The notes under the pieces were generated by a model. It did not search any database, had not been told where the DNA came from, and saw only the letters and a program-made list of their open reading frames with translations. Source: Frateuria_A sp035695185 (GTDB lineage Bacteria; Pseudomonadota; Gammaproteobacteria; Xanthomonadales; Rhodanobacteraceae). From it: 26,483 bases of DNA. Both the position numbers and the translations under genes were made by a program. Location of the stretch: positions 1 to 26,483 of the forward strand of contig NZ_DASSES010000046.1 in the NCBI RefSeq assembly GCF_035695185.1, given 5' to 3'. Of this stretch, positions 18,214-26,376 are shown piece by piece. Every line of letters begins with the position of its first letter. The stretch's first letter is position 1.

Positions 18214-20484
18214 ATGAAGCCCGGTCGCCTGCTTGCCTGCCTTTGCCGGGACGCGTTGGTTCCGGTTGCGTTGCTCCTCGTCGCGGCCGGCCCGGCGCCG
18301 GCACGCGCCGCCACCGACCCGAGCTTCCTGTTCACCGCCACCGCCGGGGACTTCGGCAGCTACTTTCCGAGCTACCTGGCCAACGGCTACTTCTCCACCA
18401 TGACCTCGCCGCGCGGCACCGAGCCCGACGCCGCGTACATGGTCGCGTTCATGGACTACAAGCCGGGCGACATCTCGCGTCCGGCAGCGATTCCCGGCTG
18501 GAGCGAGATCGACTACAACCCGGGCGGCGGCTGGCTCAACCGTACCCGGCTGGACCCGGGCATCTTCCAGGACTACGCGCAGACGCTGGACATGCACGGC
18601 GCCACGCTGACCACGCACTACCGCTTCCGCTACGCCAACAAGGCCAGCGACGTGGAGGTCACCACTTTCGTCAGCCAGGCCGCGCCGCACCTGGCCGCCA
18701 CGCAGATCGCCATCACGCCGCAGTTCGATGGTCCGGTCCAGCTGAGTTTCCCGCTGCGGCTGTGGTCCGAGCACCAGCCACGCTTCCCGATCGCCAGCAT
18801 GGGCGGCGAGCAGATGATCGCGGCGGTGATCGCCAGCGGCCAGACCCTGGACAACAAGCCGGTGCCCACGCCCGACCGTGCCCCGGTCTGGTATCCGGGT
18901 CATACGCAGGTGCTGTCGGCCGATGGCGACACCAGGGCGCTGACGCTCGAGTTGAAGGGCAGGGCCGTGCAGGGGCTGGGCATGGTGGAGGCGGCCGCGA
19001 TCGGCCTGCCCGCAGGCCTCTCGCCCGATGCGGTGAAGCTGGAACGCTCGCCGACGAAGCTGTCGCTGGAGATCACCGCGACCCTGCACAAGGGGCGGCG
19101 CTACGTGTTCACCAAATACCTGGCGCTCTCGCGCGAGGGCTGGGACGATCACGGCGACGTGCTCGCCATGGCGGATGCCGCGCGCACGACCGGCTTCGAC
19201 CGCCTGCTGGCCGAACACCAGGCGGCATGGCACAAGCTGTGGCAGTCCGACATCGTGATCGAAGGCAAGCCGGCAGTGCAGAAGGCGGTCCACTCGGACC
19301 TCTACTACCTGCTGTCCAATTCCACCGTCGGTACCGCCTGGCCGATGGGCGCCTGCGCGCTGACGCCGAACTATGCCGGCCACGCGTTCTGGGACAGCGA
19401 CTCGTGGGTGTTCCCGGCGCTGCTGCTGCTGCACCCGGAGCGCGCCCGGCCGATCGTGATGTTCCGCGACCGCACCACGGCACCGGCGCGGGCGCGCGCC
19501 CGCCAGTACGGCGTGGCGGGCACCATGTACCCGTGGGAAGCCGATCCGCAGACCGGCGTGGACGTCACCCCGCACTTCGCCTGGGAGGTCTACCGCGAGG
19601 TGCACGTCAATGCCGACATCGCCATATCGCAGTGGCAGTACTACCTCGCGACGGGCGACAAGGACTGGCTCAGGACCAGCGCCTGGCCGGTGCTCGAGGG
19701 CATCGCCACGTTCTGGACCAGCCGGGTCACCTACGACAAGGCGCACGACCGCTACGAGATCCACCACGTCACCTCGCCCGACGAGGCCTACAACGACGTA
19801 CCGAACGACTCGTTCACCAATGCCGCCGCGCGCAAGGCGCTCGAAATCGCGGTGAAGGCGGCGCGCGTGGTCGGCGCCCGGGCCGATCCGCGCTGGAGCG
19901 AGATCGCCGCCAAGATGTACATCCCGTTCGACGGGTCCGCGCAACGCCACCTGGACTTCGACAAGTCGGTGCCGCACGACAAGATCACCTGGATGGGTTC
20001 GTCGCTGGTCTGGCTGATGTACCCCAACCTGGACCTGCCGATGTCGCCGCAGGTACGCCGCAACGACTTCGCGTTCCAGTTGCAGGCACTGAAGAGCCAC
20101 GGCGACGACCCGAACGAGATGATGATGGTGATGATGGCCGTCGGGGCCGCGGAGCTGGGCGATGCGACGGCGGCCGGTGCGTGGATCGACCGCAACCTGG
20201 TCGGGTTCCTCAAGCCGCCGTTCAACGTCCGCACCGAGACGGCGGCCAACAATGCCGGTTACATCCTGGCCACGTCGGCCGGCTTCCTGCAGAGCATGCT
20301 CTATGGACTCACCGGCCTGCGCATCGACGACGACGGCCTGAGCGAGAAGTACGCGCCGGTGCTGCCGCCGGGCTGGGCCGGGCTGACGCTCAAGGGCGTG
20401 CATTTCCGCGGGCAGCGCTTCGACGTGCACGTCGGTCGTGACGCCGGCGGCAAGGCGAAGCTGGTGCGTGAGGCCTCGCCGTGA
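18214..20484 (+). CDS. Exported GH65-family glycoside hydrolase, acid trehalase/PGGHG-like (first paralogue)
   Basis: This 756-residue enzyme has an N-terminal signal peptide (about 1-33, hydrophobic VPVALLLVAAG then PARA). It shows the GH65 layout: N-terminal beta-sandwich (ANGYFSTMTSPRGTE onward), a catalytic (alpha/alpha)6 barrel and a small C-terminal sheet domain. Conserved blocks are HAFWDSDSWVFPALLLLHPE with Asp394, EVHVNADIA at 462-470 and SPDEAYNDVPNDSFTN with Glu524. Glu524 aligns with the general acid of GH65 enzymes. Glu675 in RTET is a candidate general base. These resemble fungal acid trehalase and animal glucosylgalactosyl-hydroxylysine glucosidase more than the bacterial phosphorylases, so hydrolysis of an alpha-linked glucoside is likely; the exact substrate is open. 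The start has GGAGG four bases upstream. Its stop overlaps the next start in GTGA. Confidence 0.88.
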   Translation: MKPGRLLACLCRDALVPVALLLVAAGPAPARAATDPSFLFTATAGDFGSYFPSYLANGYFSTMTSPRGTEPDAAYMVAFMDYKPGDISRPAAIPGWSEIDYNPGGGWLNRTRLDPGIFQDYAQTLDMHGATLTTHYRFRYANKASDVEVTTFVSQAAPHLAATQIAITPQFDGPVQLSFPLRLWSEHQPRFPIASMGGEQMIAAVIASGQTLDNKPVPTPDRAPVWYPGHTQVLSADGDTRALTLELKGRAVQGLGMVEAAAIGLPAGLSPDAVKLERSPTKLSLEITATLHKGRRYVFTKYLALSREGWDDHGDVLAMADAARTTGFDRLLAEHQAAWHKLWQSDIVIEGKPAVQKAVHSDLYYLLSNSTVGTAWPMGACALTPNYAGHAFWDSDSWVFPALLLLHPERARPIVMFRDRTTAPARARARQYGVAGTMYPWEADPQTGVDVTPHFAWEVYREVHVNADIAISQWQYYLATGDKDWLRTSAWPVLEGIATFWTSRVTYDKAHDRYEIHHVTSPDEAYNDVPNDSFTNAAARKALEIAVKAARVVGARADPRWSEIAAKMYIPFDGSAQRHLDFDKSVPHDKITWMGSSLVWLMYPNLDLPMSPQVRRNDFAFQLQALKSHGDDPNEMMMVMMAVGAAELGDATAAGAWIDRNLVGFLKPPFNVRTETAANNAGYILATSAGFLQSMLYGLTGLRIDDDGLSEKYAPVLPPGWAGLTLKGVHFRGQRFDVHVGRDAGGKAKLVREASP

Positions 20485-22829
20485 GCGTAAACGCGCCCCG
20501 GTCCTGCACGGGGTGCGCTCCTGCAGGCTTGCTGTCGGGGAGGGGCCCACTCGAGGGCCTCGCCCTGTGGCTGCTGTGGCTGATCGCCTGCGCTGCGCTC
20601 GCGCTCTCCGCACCCGCGGCCGCGACCGACCCCGGTTTTCTGCTGACCGCGACGTCGCGGGATTTCCCGAGCTACTTTCCCACCCAGCTCGGCAACGGCT
20701 ACTTCACCACGTTCAGCGCGCCGCGCGGTACCGAGGACAACCTGAGCTACATGGTCGCCTTCATGGACTACGCCAGGGGCGACGTCTCCCGCCCCGCGGC
20801 GGTTCCCGGCTGGAGCGGCATCGACTACAGCACCGGCAACTCGCAGGCCGGCCACTTCTGGCTGAACCAGGTCGCGCTCGATCCGGCGGTGTTTGCGGAC
20901 TACCGGCAGGTTCTGGACCTGCACGACGGCACGCTGACCACGCGCTACCGCTACGACGACCACGGGCGCGCCACGCGCATCGAGGTCGTCACGCTGGTCA
21001 GCCAGGCCTCCCCGCACCTGGCGGCGACGCAACTGTCGATCACCCCGGAGTTCGACGGCGAGGTGGAGCTGTCCTTCCCGCTGGCGCTGTGGGCGCCGCA
21101 CCAGCCGCGCTTCGACCTGGCGAAGCTCACCGGGGAGCAGATGCAGGAGGCGGTGGCGGCGAACAACCTCAAGCTCGAGGCGATTCCCCCGGCCACCGCG
21201 GATCGTGCACCGCTGTGGTACCACGGCGACACCCACGTGCTCGACGCGCACGGCGATGCGAAGGCGCTGACCCTGTCGCTGGACGGTCGCGCCGAACAGG
21301 GACTGGGCATGGCCGAGGCGGTCGCGGTGGCGCTGCCGGCGGGGCTCGGCCCGACCCATGCAAGCGTCTACCGCAGCCCGTGGCGGTTTTCGCTCGAGCT
21401 GAAAGCGAAAGTGCGCAGGGGCCGGACCTACACCTTCGGCAAGTTCGTCGCGCTGTCGCGCGAGGGCTGGGGTGGCGACGCGCAGGCGGACCTGGCGCTG
21501 GTCCGCAAGGCACGGGGGGAAGGCTTTGCGCAGCTACGCGAGGCCCACGTTGCCGCCTGGCACGATCTGTGGCGCTCGGACATCCTCATCGAGGGTGATC
21601 CACAGATGCAAAAGGTGGTCCATTCGGACCTCTATTACCTGTTGTCCAACACCACGCCGGGTACCGCCTGGCCGAGCGGCGCGTGTGGCCTGACGCCGGG
21701 CTACACCGGGCACGTGTTCTGGGACAACGACACCTGGGTATTCCCGGCACTGCTGCCGCTGCATCCCGAGCGGGCGCGCTCGCTGATCGATTTCCGCAGC
21801 CGCACCCTGCCGGCGGCGCAGGCCCGCGCCCAGGCGCGCGGGCTGCGCGGCGCGATGTACCCGTGGGAGTCCGATCCGCAGCACGGCACCGAACAGACGC
21901 CGCACCCGGCCTACGTGCTGGGCGAGCGCGAGATCCACGTCAACGCCGACGTCGCCATCGCGCAGTGGCAGTACTGGCTGGCCAGCGGCGACAAGGACTG
22001 GCTGCGCAGCCATGGCTGGCCGGTGATCCGCGCGGTGGCCGACTTCTGGGCCAGCCGCGCGACCTGGGAGCCCGGGCGCGGGCGCTACGAGATCCGGCAC
22101 GTCACCTCGGTGGACGAGGACTACAACGACGTGCCCAACGACACCTTCACCAATGTCTCCGCGCGCAAGGCGCTGCGCCTGGCGGCTGAGGCCGCCGTGG
22201 TGCTTGGCGAAACAGCCGATCCCCGATGGGCGCAGGTGGCCGGCAGGCTGTACATCCCGTTCGACGCGTCGGCGGGCCATCACCTGGACTTCGATCCGTC
22301 GGTGCCGCACGACATCGATTCCTGGGGCGGCAGTTCGTTGCCGATGCTCGCCTACCCCTCGCTCGACCTGTCGATGGATCGCACCGTGCGGCAGCGCGAC
22401 TACGACTATGCGATGGCGCCGATCACACGCTCGCATCGCGATCCCAACAGCATGGGCCTGGCGCCGATGGCGATCTACGCCGCCACGCTCGGGGATGCCG
22501 CCGAGGCCAACGCCTGGTTCCAGCGCAACCGCCATGCCGGCGTGATACATCCTCCCTTCAACGTGCGTACGGAGACGCCGAACAACAACACCGGCTACTT
22601 CATCACCGCCGCGGGTGGCCTGCTGCAGACCATCGAGTACGGTTTCACCGGCCTGCGGCTGCGGCCCGATGGCCTGGTCGAGGCCTATCCGCCGATCCTG
22701 CCGCCCGCGTGGCATGCCTTCACGCTGACCCACGTCGCCTTTCGCGGCGCGTACTACGACATCCGCGTCAGCCGTGGCCGCGATGGTCGCGCCGTGCTCA
22801 CGCGCCGGCCCGTGCAGGCCACGCCATGA
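20481..22829 (+). CDS. Exported GH65-family glycoside hydrolase, acid trehalase/PGGHG-like (second paralogue)
   Basis: This 782-residue paralogue of the preceding gene is in the same frame order and similar over the whole length (for example HVFWDNDTWVFPALLPLHPE, EIHVNADVAIAQWQYW, FTGLRLRPDGL). Matching acidic residues are Asp415, Glu546 (SVDEDYNDVPNDTFTN) and Glu698 (VRTETPNNN). The PDE motif of the first copy reads VDE here. The start is probably the GTG at 20481, which overlaps the previous stop in GTGA and implies translational coupling. This gives an unusually long basic and cysteine-containing stretch before the signal-peptide core (LALWLLWLIACAALALSAPAAA). That stretch is encoded partly by a REP-like remnant (20503-20527), so a later non-ATG start near the CTG codons at about 20562 cannot be excluded. 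Confidence 0.86.
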   Translation: MSVNAPRSCTGCAPAGLLSGRGPLEGLALWLLWLIACAALALSAPAAATDPGFLLTATSRDFPSYFPTQLGNGYFTTFSAPRGTEDNLSYMVAFMDYARGDVSRPAAVPGWSGIDYSTGNSQAGHFWLNQVALDPAVFADYRQVLDLHDGTLTTRYRYDDHGRATRIEVVTLVSQASPHLAATQLSITPEFDGEVELSFPLALWAPHQPRFDLAKLTGEQMQEAVAANNLKLEAIPPATADRAPLWYHGDTHVLDAHGDAKALTLSLDGRAEQGLGMAEAVAVALPAGLGPTHASVYRSPWRFSLELKAKVRRGRTYTFGKFVALSREGWGGDAQADLALVRKARGEGFAQLREAHVAAWHDLWRSDILIEGDPQMQKVVHSDLYYLLSNTTPGTAWPSGACGLTPGYTGHVFWDNDTWVFPALLPLHPERARSLIDFRSRTLPAAQARAQARGLRGAMYPWESDPQHGTEQTPHPAYVLGEREIHVNADVAIAQWQYWLASGDKDWLRSHGWPVIRAVADFWASRATWEPGRGRYEIRHVTSVDEDYNDVPNDTFTNVSARKALRLAAEAAVVLGETADPRWAQVAGRLYIPFDASAGHHLDFDPSVPHDIDSWGGSSLPMLAYPSLDLSMDRTVRQRDYDYAMAPITRSHRDPNSMGLAPMAIYAATLGDAAEANAWFQRNRHAGVIHPPFNVRTETPNNNTGYFITAAGGLLQTIEYGFTGLRLRPDGLVEAYPPILPPAWHAFTLTHVAFRGAYYDIRVSRGRDGRAVLTRRPVQATP
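20503..20527. repeat. REP-like remnant inside the 5' end of the second GH65 gene
   Basis: GTGCGCTCCTGCAGG (20513-20527) is the exact inverse of 4870-4884. With CCTGCA at 20503-20508 it forms a short inverted repeat. It lies within codons 8-16 of the predicted reading frame, between the start overlap and the signal-peptide core. Confidence 0.55.
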
Positions 22830-23905
22830 ATGCCCGCGCCATGGTGCTGGCCCTGCTGTCATGGCTGCTGCCTGCCGCGGCATGGGCCGCGGACCAGGCA
22901 GGCATCAAGCCCGACGGCACGGTGACCGCCGCCTCGGTGGCGATTCCCTATTCGCGCTTCGCCTCGCCGCAGGCGCGCGCGTTCTTCCCGAAAATGCTCG
23001 CCGCCGGTGCCCAGGCGCCGCCGCTGACCGCACCGATCGAGCAGAGCCGGCGCTTCTACGACCGCCTCAACAGCGACCGCTCCGCGCGCATGCGCAAGCT
23101 TTATCCGGTCACCGTCCGCCACGACACCATCGCCGGCGTCGGTGCCGACGTGGTGCTGCCGGCGCAGGGCGTGAGCGCAGCCAATCGTCACCGCGTGCTG
23201 ATCAACCTGCACGGCGGGGCGTTCCTGTGGGGCGCCGGCAGCGGCGGGCTGGTCGAGGCGATCCCGATCGCCAGCCTGGGTCGCATCCGGGTCATCACGC
23301 TGGACTATCGCCAGGGACCGGAGCACGCCTTCCCGGCCGCCAGCGAGGACGTCGAAGCGGTCTACCGCAAACTGCTGGAGACTTATCGCCCGGAGGAGAT
23401 CGGCATCTACGGCTGCTCCGCCGGCGGCATCCTCACCGGCGAGGCGGTGGCCCGCTTGATCGCCGACCACGTGCCGGTGCCCGGCGCGATCGGCACCTTC
23501 TGCGGCTCGCTGGTGACCATCGCCGGCGACTCGGCCTACGTGGGGCCGCTGCTCAACGGCCAGGGCGTGCCGGCAGAGCCGCTGGACCTGGCCACCCTGC
23601 CGTACTTCCGCGGCACCGACGCCAACGACCCGATGGTGCAGCCGGGCCTTTCGCCCGGGTTGCTGAAGCATTTCCCGCCCACCCTGCTGATCACCGGCAC
23701 GCGCGACATGGCGATGAGTGCGGTGGTGCACAGCCAGGCGCTGCTGGCCCAGGCCGGCGTCGCGGCCGAGTTGCACGTGTGGGAAGGCATGTGGCATTCG
23801 TTTTTCTCCGACCCCGAACTGCCCGAATCCAGGCAGGCCTACCGCACCATCGTGGCGTTCTTCGAGCGCCACCTCGCCCCACCGCAAGAGGAAGCCCATC
23901 CATGA
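22826..23905 (+). CDS. Exported alpha/beta-hydrolase, hormone-sensitive-lipase-like esterase
   Basis: This 359-residue protein has a signal peptide (about 1-22, MNARAMVLALLSWLLPAAAWAA). It carries the family IV esterase hallmarks: oxyanion motif HGGAF preceded by VLINL (about 127-136), nucleophile motif GCSAG with Ser198, Asp294 (TGTRDMAMS) and His324 (EGMWHSFFSD). The family hydrolyses short acyl or acetyl esters. The start overlaps the second GH65 stop in ATGA and its own stop overlaps the GH37 start in ATGA. It is therefore translated with the glycosidases and most likely acts on the same material. Deacylation of an esterified sugar or glycolipid is my inference; a sequence-only view cannot name the ester. 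Confidence 0.9.
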   Translation: MNARAMVLALLSWLLPAAAWAADQAGIKPDGTVTAASVAIPYSRFASPQARAFFPKMLAAGAQAPPLTAPIEQSRRFYDRLNSDRSARMRKLYPVTVRHDTIAGVGADVVLPAQGVSAANRHRVLINLHGGAFLWGAGSGGLVEAIPIASLGRIRVITLDYRQGPEHAFPAASEDVEAVYRKLLETYRPEEIGIYGCSAGGILTGEAVARLIADHVPVPGAIGTFCGSLVTIAGDSAYVGPLLNGQGVPAEPLDLATLPYFRGTDANDPMVQPGLSPGLLKHFPPTLLITGTRDMAMSAVVHSQALLAQAGVAAELHVWEGMWHSFFSDPELPESRQAYRTIVAFFERHLAPPQEEAHP

Positions 23906-25587
23906 AGACCCGTCCGCGGATCGTTTCCCTGCTCGGCGCCACCGCGCTGGTCCTTTCCACTGCGGCCGGCGCCGCGACGCCAAGTCCCGCCCGGACGCAG
24001 GCGTACATCCACAAGGCCTGGGACACCCTCACGCGCTCGCTGGAGGACTGCTCGGCGCTGCACGATCCGAAGATGGACGCGCGCCCGGTGCTCTACCTGC
24101 CGGCGGACCTCCCCAAGCCGGGAGGCATCGACGAGGTCGCCAGCCGTTGCAAGGTCGAGGTGCGCACGCTGCCCCGGCGCATCGAGCGGCTGGGCGCCCT
24201 GATGCCCTCGGCGCTCCCGGCCGAGGGCCTGCTCTACCTGCCCAGGCCGTACGTGGTGCCGGGAGGGCAGTTCAACGAGATGTACGGTTGGGACAGCTAT
24301 TTCATCCAGCTGGGCCTGCTCGCCGACCACCGCGACGCCCTGGCGCGCGACATGACCGAGAACATGCTGTTCGAGGTCGAGCACTACGGCGGCGTGCTCA
24401 ACGCCAACCGCTCCTACTACCTGACCCGCTCGCAGCCGCCGTTCCTGAGCCGCATGGTGTCCGATGTGCTGGCGGCGCCCGGCGCCTTCAAAAGCGAGGC
24501 CGCGCGCCACGCCTGGCTGGCGCATGCCTATCCGCTGGTGGTGGCGAACTACCGCATCTGGACGCGGCCCGAGCACCGCGCGGGTGAGACCGGGCTCGCG
24601 CGCTACTTCGACCTGGGGCAGGGCCCGGTGCCGGAAATGCACGGCAGCGAGTACTACCGGGGCGTGATCGCCTGGGTGTTGGCGCATCCGAAGCAGGATC
24701 CCGGCTACCTGGTGAAAGCCTCCGAGCACCCGGACGCGGCCGAGGCGGCGAAGCTCAAGGCCGCCAGCTGCGACGTCCAGGCATCCATGGTCTGTGCCGG
24801 GGCCTGGGCCAGGGGGTATCGCCTGAGTGCCGACTACTACCTGGGCGACCGCGCGATGCGCGAGTCGGGCTTCGACACCAACTTCCACTTCGGTCCCTAC
24901 GGCGGCACCACGCACCACTACGCCGGCGTGGGCCTCAACAGCCTGCTCTACCGCTATGAGCGCGACCTGCACGACCTGGCCCTGCAACTGGGCAAGGTGG
25001 CCGAGGCGCAGCAGTGGGCCGACGCGGCGGCGCGCCGCAAGGCGGCCATGGACAAGTACCTGTGGCGGCCGGGGCAGGGCATGTACATGGACTACGACTT
25101 CATCGCCGGCAAGCCATCCACCCAGCCCTACGTCACCACGTACTGGCCGCTGTGGGCCGGGCTCGCCTCCAAGGCACAGGCCGCCGCGCTGGCGAAGCAC
25201 CTGGCGGTGTTCGAGCGCAAGGGTGGCCTGTCGATGGACAACCTGAGCAGCGGTGCGCAGTGGGACGAGCCGTTCGGCTGGGCGCCCACCAACTGGCTGG
25301 CGATCTCGGGGCTGGACGCCTACGGCTTCCACGGCGACGCACGACGCCTCGCGCGCAAGTTCATGGGCACGGTGGAAACCGGCTTCGCCCATGACGGCAC
25401 CATCCGCGAGAAATACAACATGGCGCTCGGCAACGCGGACGTCAGGATCACCGCCGGCTACACCACGAACGTGATCGGCTTCGGCTGGACCAACGCGGTC
25501 TACCTCAAGCTGCACCAGTTGCTGCAGGGCGCGCCTGCGCCGGCGCCCGTCGTCGAGCACGGCACGAAGACGCCCGCGCTGCACTGA
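23902..25587 (+). CDS. Exported GH37 trehalase-family enzyme
   Basis: This 561-residue protein has a signal peptide (about 1-25, ending TAAGA). Trehalase signature 1 appears as PGGQFNEMYGWDSY (120-133) and signature 2 as QWDEPFGWAP (453-462). By comparison with E. coli TreA, Asp325 (ESGFDTNF) is the general acid and Glu503 (REKYN) the general base. Of three arginines known to be essential in studied trehalases, the one in RSQPP is kept (Arg176). The one in PGGRF is Gln123, and the one in the PRxE segment appears to be Val243 (GPVPEMHGSEYY). The usual DFSSRW after the acid is also lost. It is therefore a GH37 enzyme whose substrate may differ from trehalose. It is the last gene of the coupled operon. 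Confidence 0.9.
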   Translation: MKTRPRIVSLLGATALVLSTAAGAATPSPARTQAYIHKAWDTLTRSLEDCSALHDPKMDARPVLYLPADLPKPGGIDEVASRCKVEVRTLPRRIERLGALMPSALPAEGLLYLPRPYVVPGGQFNEMYGWDSYFIQLGLLADHRDALARDMTENMLFEVEHYGGVLNANRSYYLTRSQPPFLSRMVSDVLAAPGAFKSEAARHAWLAHAYPLVVANYRIWTRPEHRAGETGLARYFDLGQGPVPEMHGSEYYRGVIAWVLAHPKQDPGYLVKASEHPDAAEAAKLKAASCDVQASMVCAGAWARGYRLSADYYLGDRAMRESGFDTNFHFGPYGGTTHHYAGVGLNSLLYRYERDLHDLALQLGKVAEAQQWADAAARRKAAMDKYLWRPGQGMYMDYDFIAGKPSTQPYVTTYWPLWAGLASKAQAAALAKHLAVFERKGGLSMDNLSSGAQWDEPFGWAPTNWLAISGLDAYGFHGDARRLARKFMGTVETGFAHDGTIREKYNMALGNADVRITAGYTTNVIGFGWTNAVYLKLHQLLQGAPAPAPVVEHGTKTPALH

Positions 25588-25607
25588 GCGGACCATTCAC
25601 TGGCGAC

Positions 25608-25640
25608 GGCCGGCCGCTGCGCTATCCTTGCCGGCCTTTT
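25608..25640 (+). terminator. Weak terminator candidate after the GH37 gene
   Basis: GGCCGGC (25608-25614) and GCCGGCC (25630-25636) can form a 7-bp stem with a 15-base loop, followed by four T residues. It overlaps the candidate promoter of the next gene, so its role is uncertain. Confidence 0.3.
25623..25628 (+). promoter_or_regulatory. Putative -10 box for the cyclophilin gene
   Basis: TATCCT preceded by GC and followed by TGCCGGCC resembles the other candidate promoters here. It gives a leader of about 30 bases. No convincing -35 is present. Confidence 0.3.
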
Positions 25641-25663
25641 CGCTCCAGCCCCTCAGGATTGCC

Positions 25664-26173
25664 ATGACCATCAACGTCACGTTCGATACCAATCGCGGCC
25701 CCATCCACTTGCGCCTGCACGAAGACAAGGCGCCGGTGACCGTCGCGAGTTTTGTCAATCTCGCACGCAGGGGCTACTATGACGGGCTGTCGTTCCACCG
25801 CGTCATCAACGACTTCATGATCCAGGGCGGCTGCCCGCTGGGCACCGGCACCGGCGGCCCGGGCTATAAGTTCGAGGACGAGTTCCATCCCTCGCTGCGC
25901 CACGACAAGCCGGGCGTGCTGTCGATGGCCAACGCCGGTCCCGGCACGAACGGCAGCCAGTTCTTCATCACCCACGGGCCGACCCCGTGGCTGGATGGCA
26001 AGCACAGCGTGTTCGGCGAAGTCGTCGGCGGTGACGACCAGAAGGTGGTCAACGCCATCCGCCAGGGCGACATCATCGAGCGGGTGGCCGTCGAGGGTGA
26101 CGTCGACGCGCTGATGGCGGCCCAGGCCGACCGTATCAAGGAGTGGAACGAGAAGCTCGACCAGCGCGGCTGA
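25664..26173 (+). CDS. Cyclophilin-type peptidyl-prolyl cis-trans isomerase, cytoplasmic
   Basis: This 169-residue protein consists of a single cyclophilin domain with no signal peptide, so it probably assists folding in the cytoplasm. Active-site elements are present: FHRVINDFMIQGG with Arg46, Phe51 and Gln54, then NGSQFFIT with Phe100, and PTPWLDGKHSVFGEV with Trp109, the residue that governs cyclosporin binding in eukaryotic cyclophilins. The C-terminus is a short charged helix. The ATG at 25664 has CAGGA about five bases upstream and gives the usual start of the domain; the frame is open 12 codons further upstream without support. It stands alone, 76 bases after the glycosidase operon. 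Confidence 0.95.
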   Translation: MTINVTFDTNRGPIHLRLHEDKAPVTVASFVNLARRGYYDGLSFHRVINDFMIQGGCPLGTGTGGPGYKFEDEFHPSLRHDKPGVLSMANAGPGTNGSQFFITHGPTPWLDGKHSVFGEVVGGDDQKVVNAIRQGDIIERVAVEGDVDALMAAQADRIKEWNEKLDQRG

Positions 26174-26227
26174 GGGCCGGGCCCGCCTGGTGTTCCCAAG
26201 CTCCTCCGGCGTGTCGTAGCGGGAGAG

Positions 26228-26259
26228 GGGCCGTTTCGCGCGTTGCCGCGAAATGGCCC
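26228..26259. other. 13-bp hairpin in the cyclophilin/aminotransferase gap
   Basis: GGGCCGTTTCGCG and CGCGAAATGGCCC pair over 13 positions with one G-T wobble and a 6-base loop. No T-tract follows on either strand, so it is not a classical intrinsic terminator. It could be a Rho-assisted end or a protein-binding site. The rest of the 203-base gap holds only the promoter candidate below. Confidence 0.55.
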
Positions 26260-26333
26260 TGGCGGTCGGGTGCCGTCCCTGGAACGCCTCGCGCCCCGGC
26301 GGCGGCGTCGGCGGCGTCCTTCGGGCCGCGTGC

Positions 26334-26339
26334 TAAAAT
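26334..26339 (+). promoter_or_regulatory. Putative extended -10 box for the aminotransferase gene
   Basis: TGC then TAAAAT makes a good extended -10 (five of six consensus bases), followed by a GC-rich discriminator CCGCCGG. It lies 38 bases before the start codon. The -35 region is poor, as expected for an extended -10 promoter. Confidence 0.5.
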
Positions 26340-26376
26340 CCGCCGGTTACCTCACCCCCACCTTCCCGAGGAAGCC

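Noticed and set aside
15892..20613. A 1573-codon open frame on the minus strand opposite the second receptor and first GH65 gene.
   Set aside because: It is antisense to two well-supported genes. Its product is Val/Arg/Gly/His-rich with no recognisable domain, as expected from GC-rich codon bias on the opposite strand.
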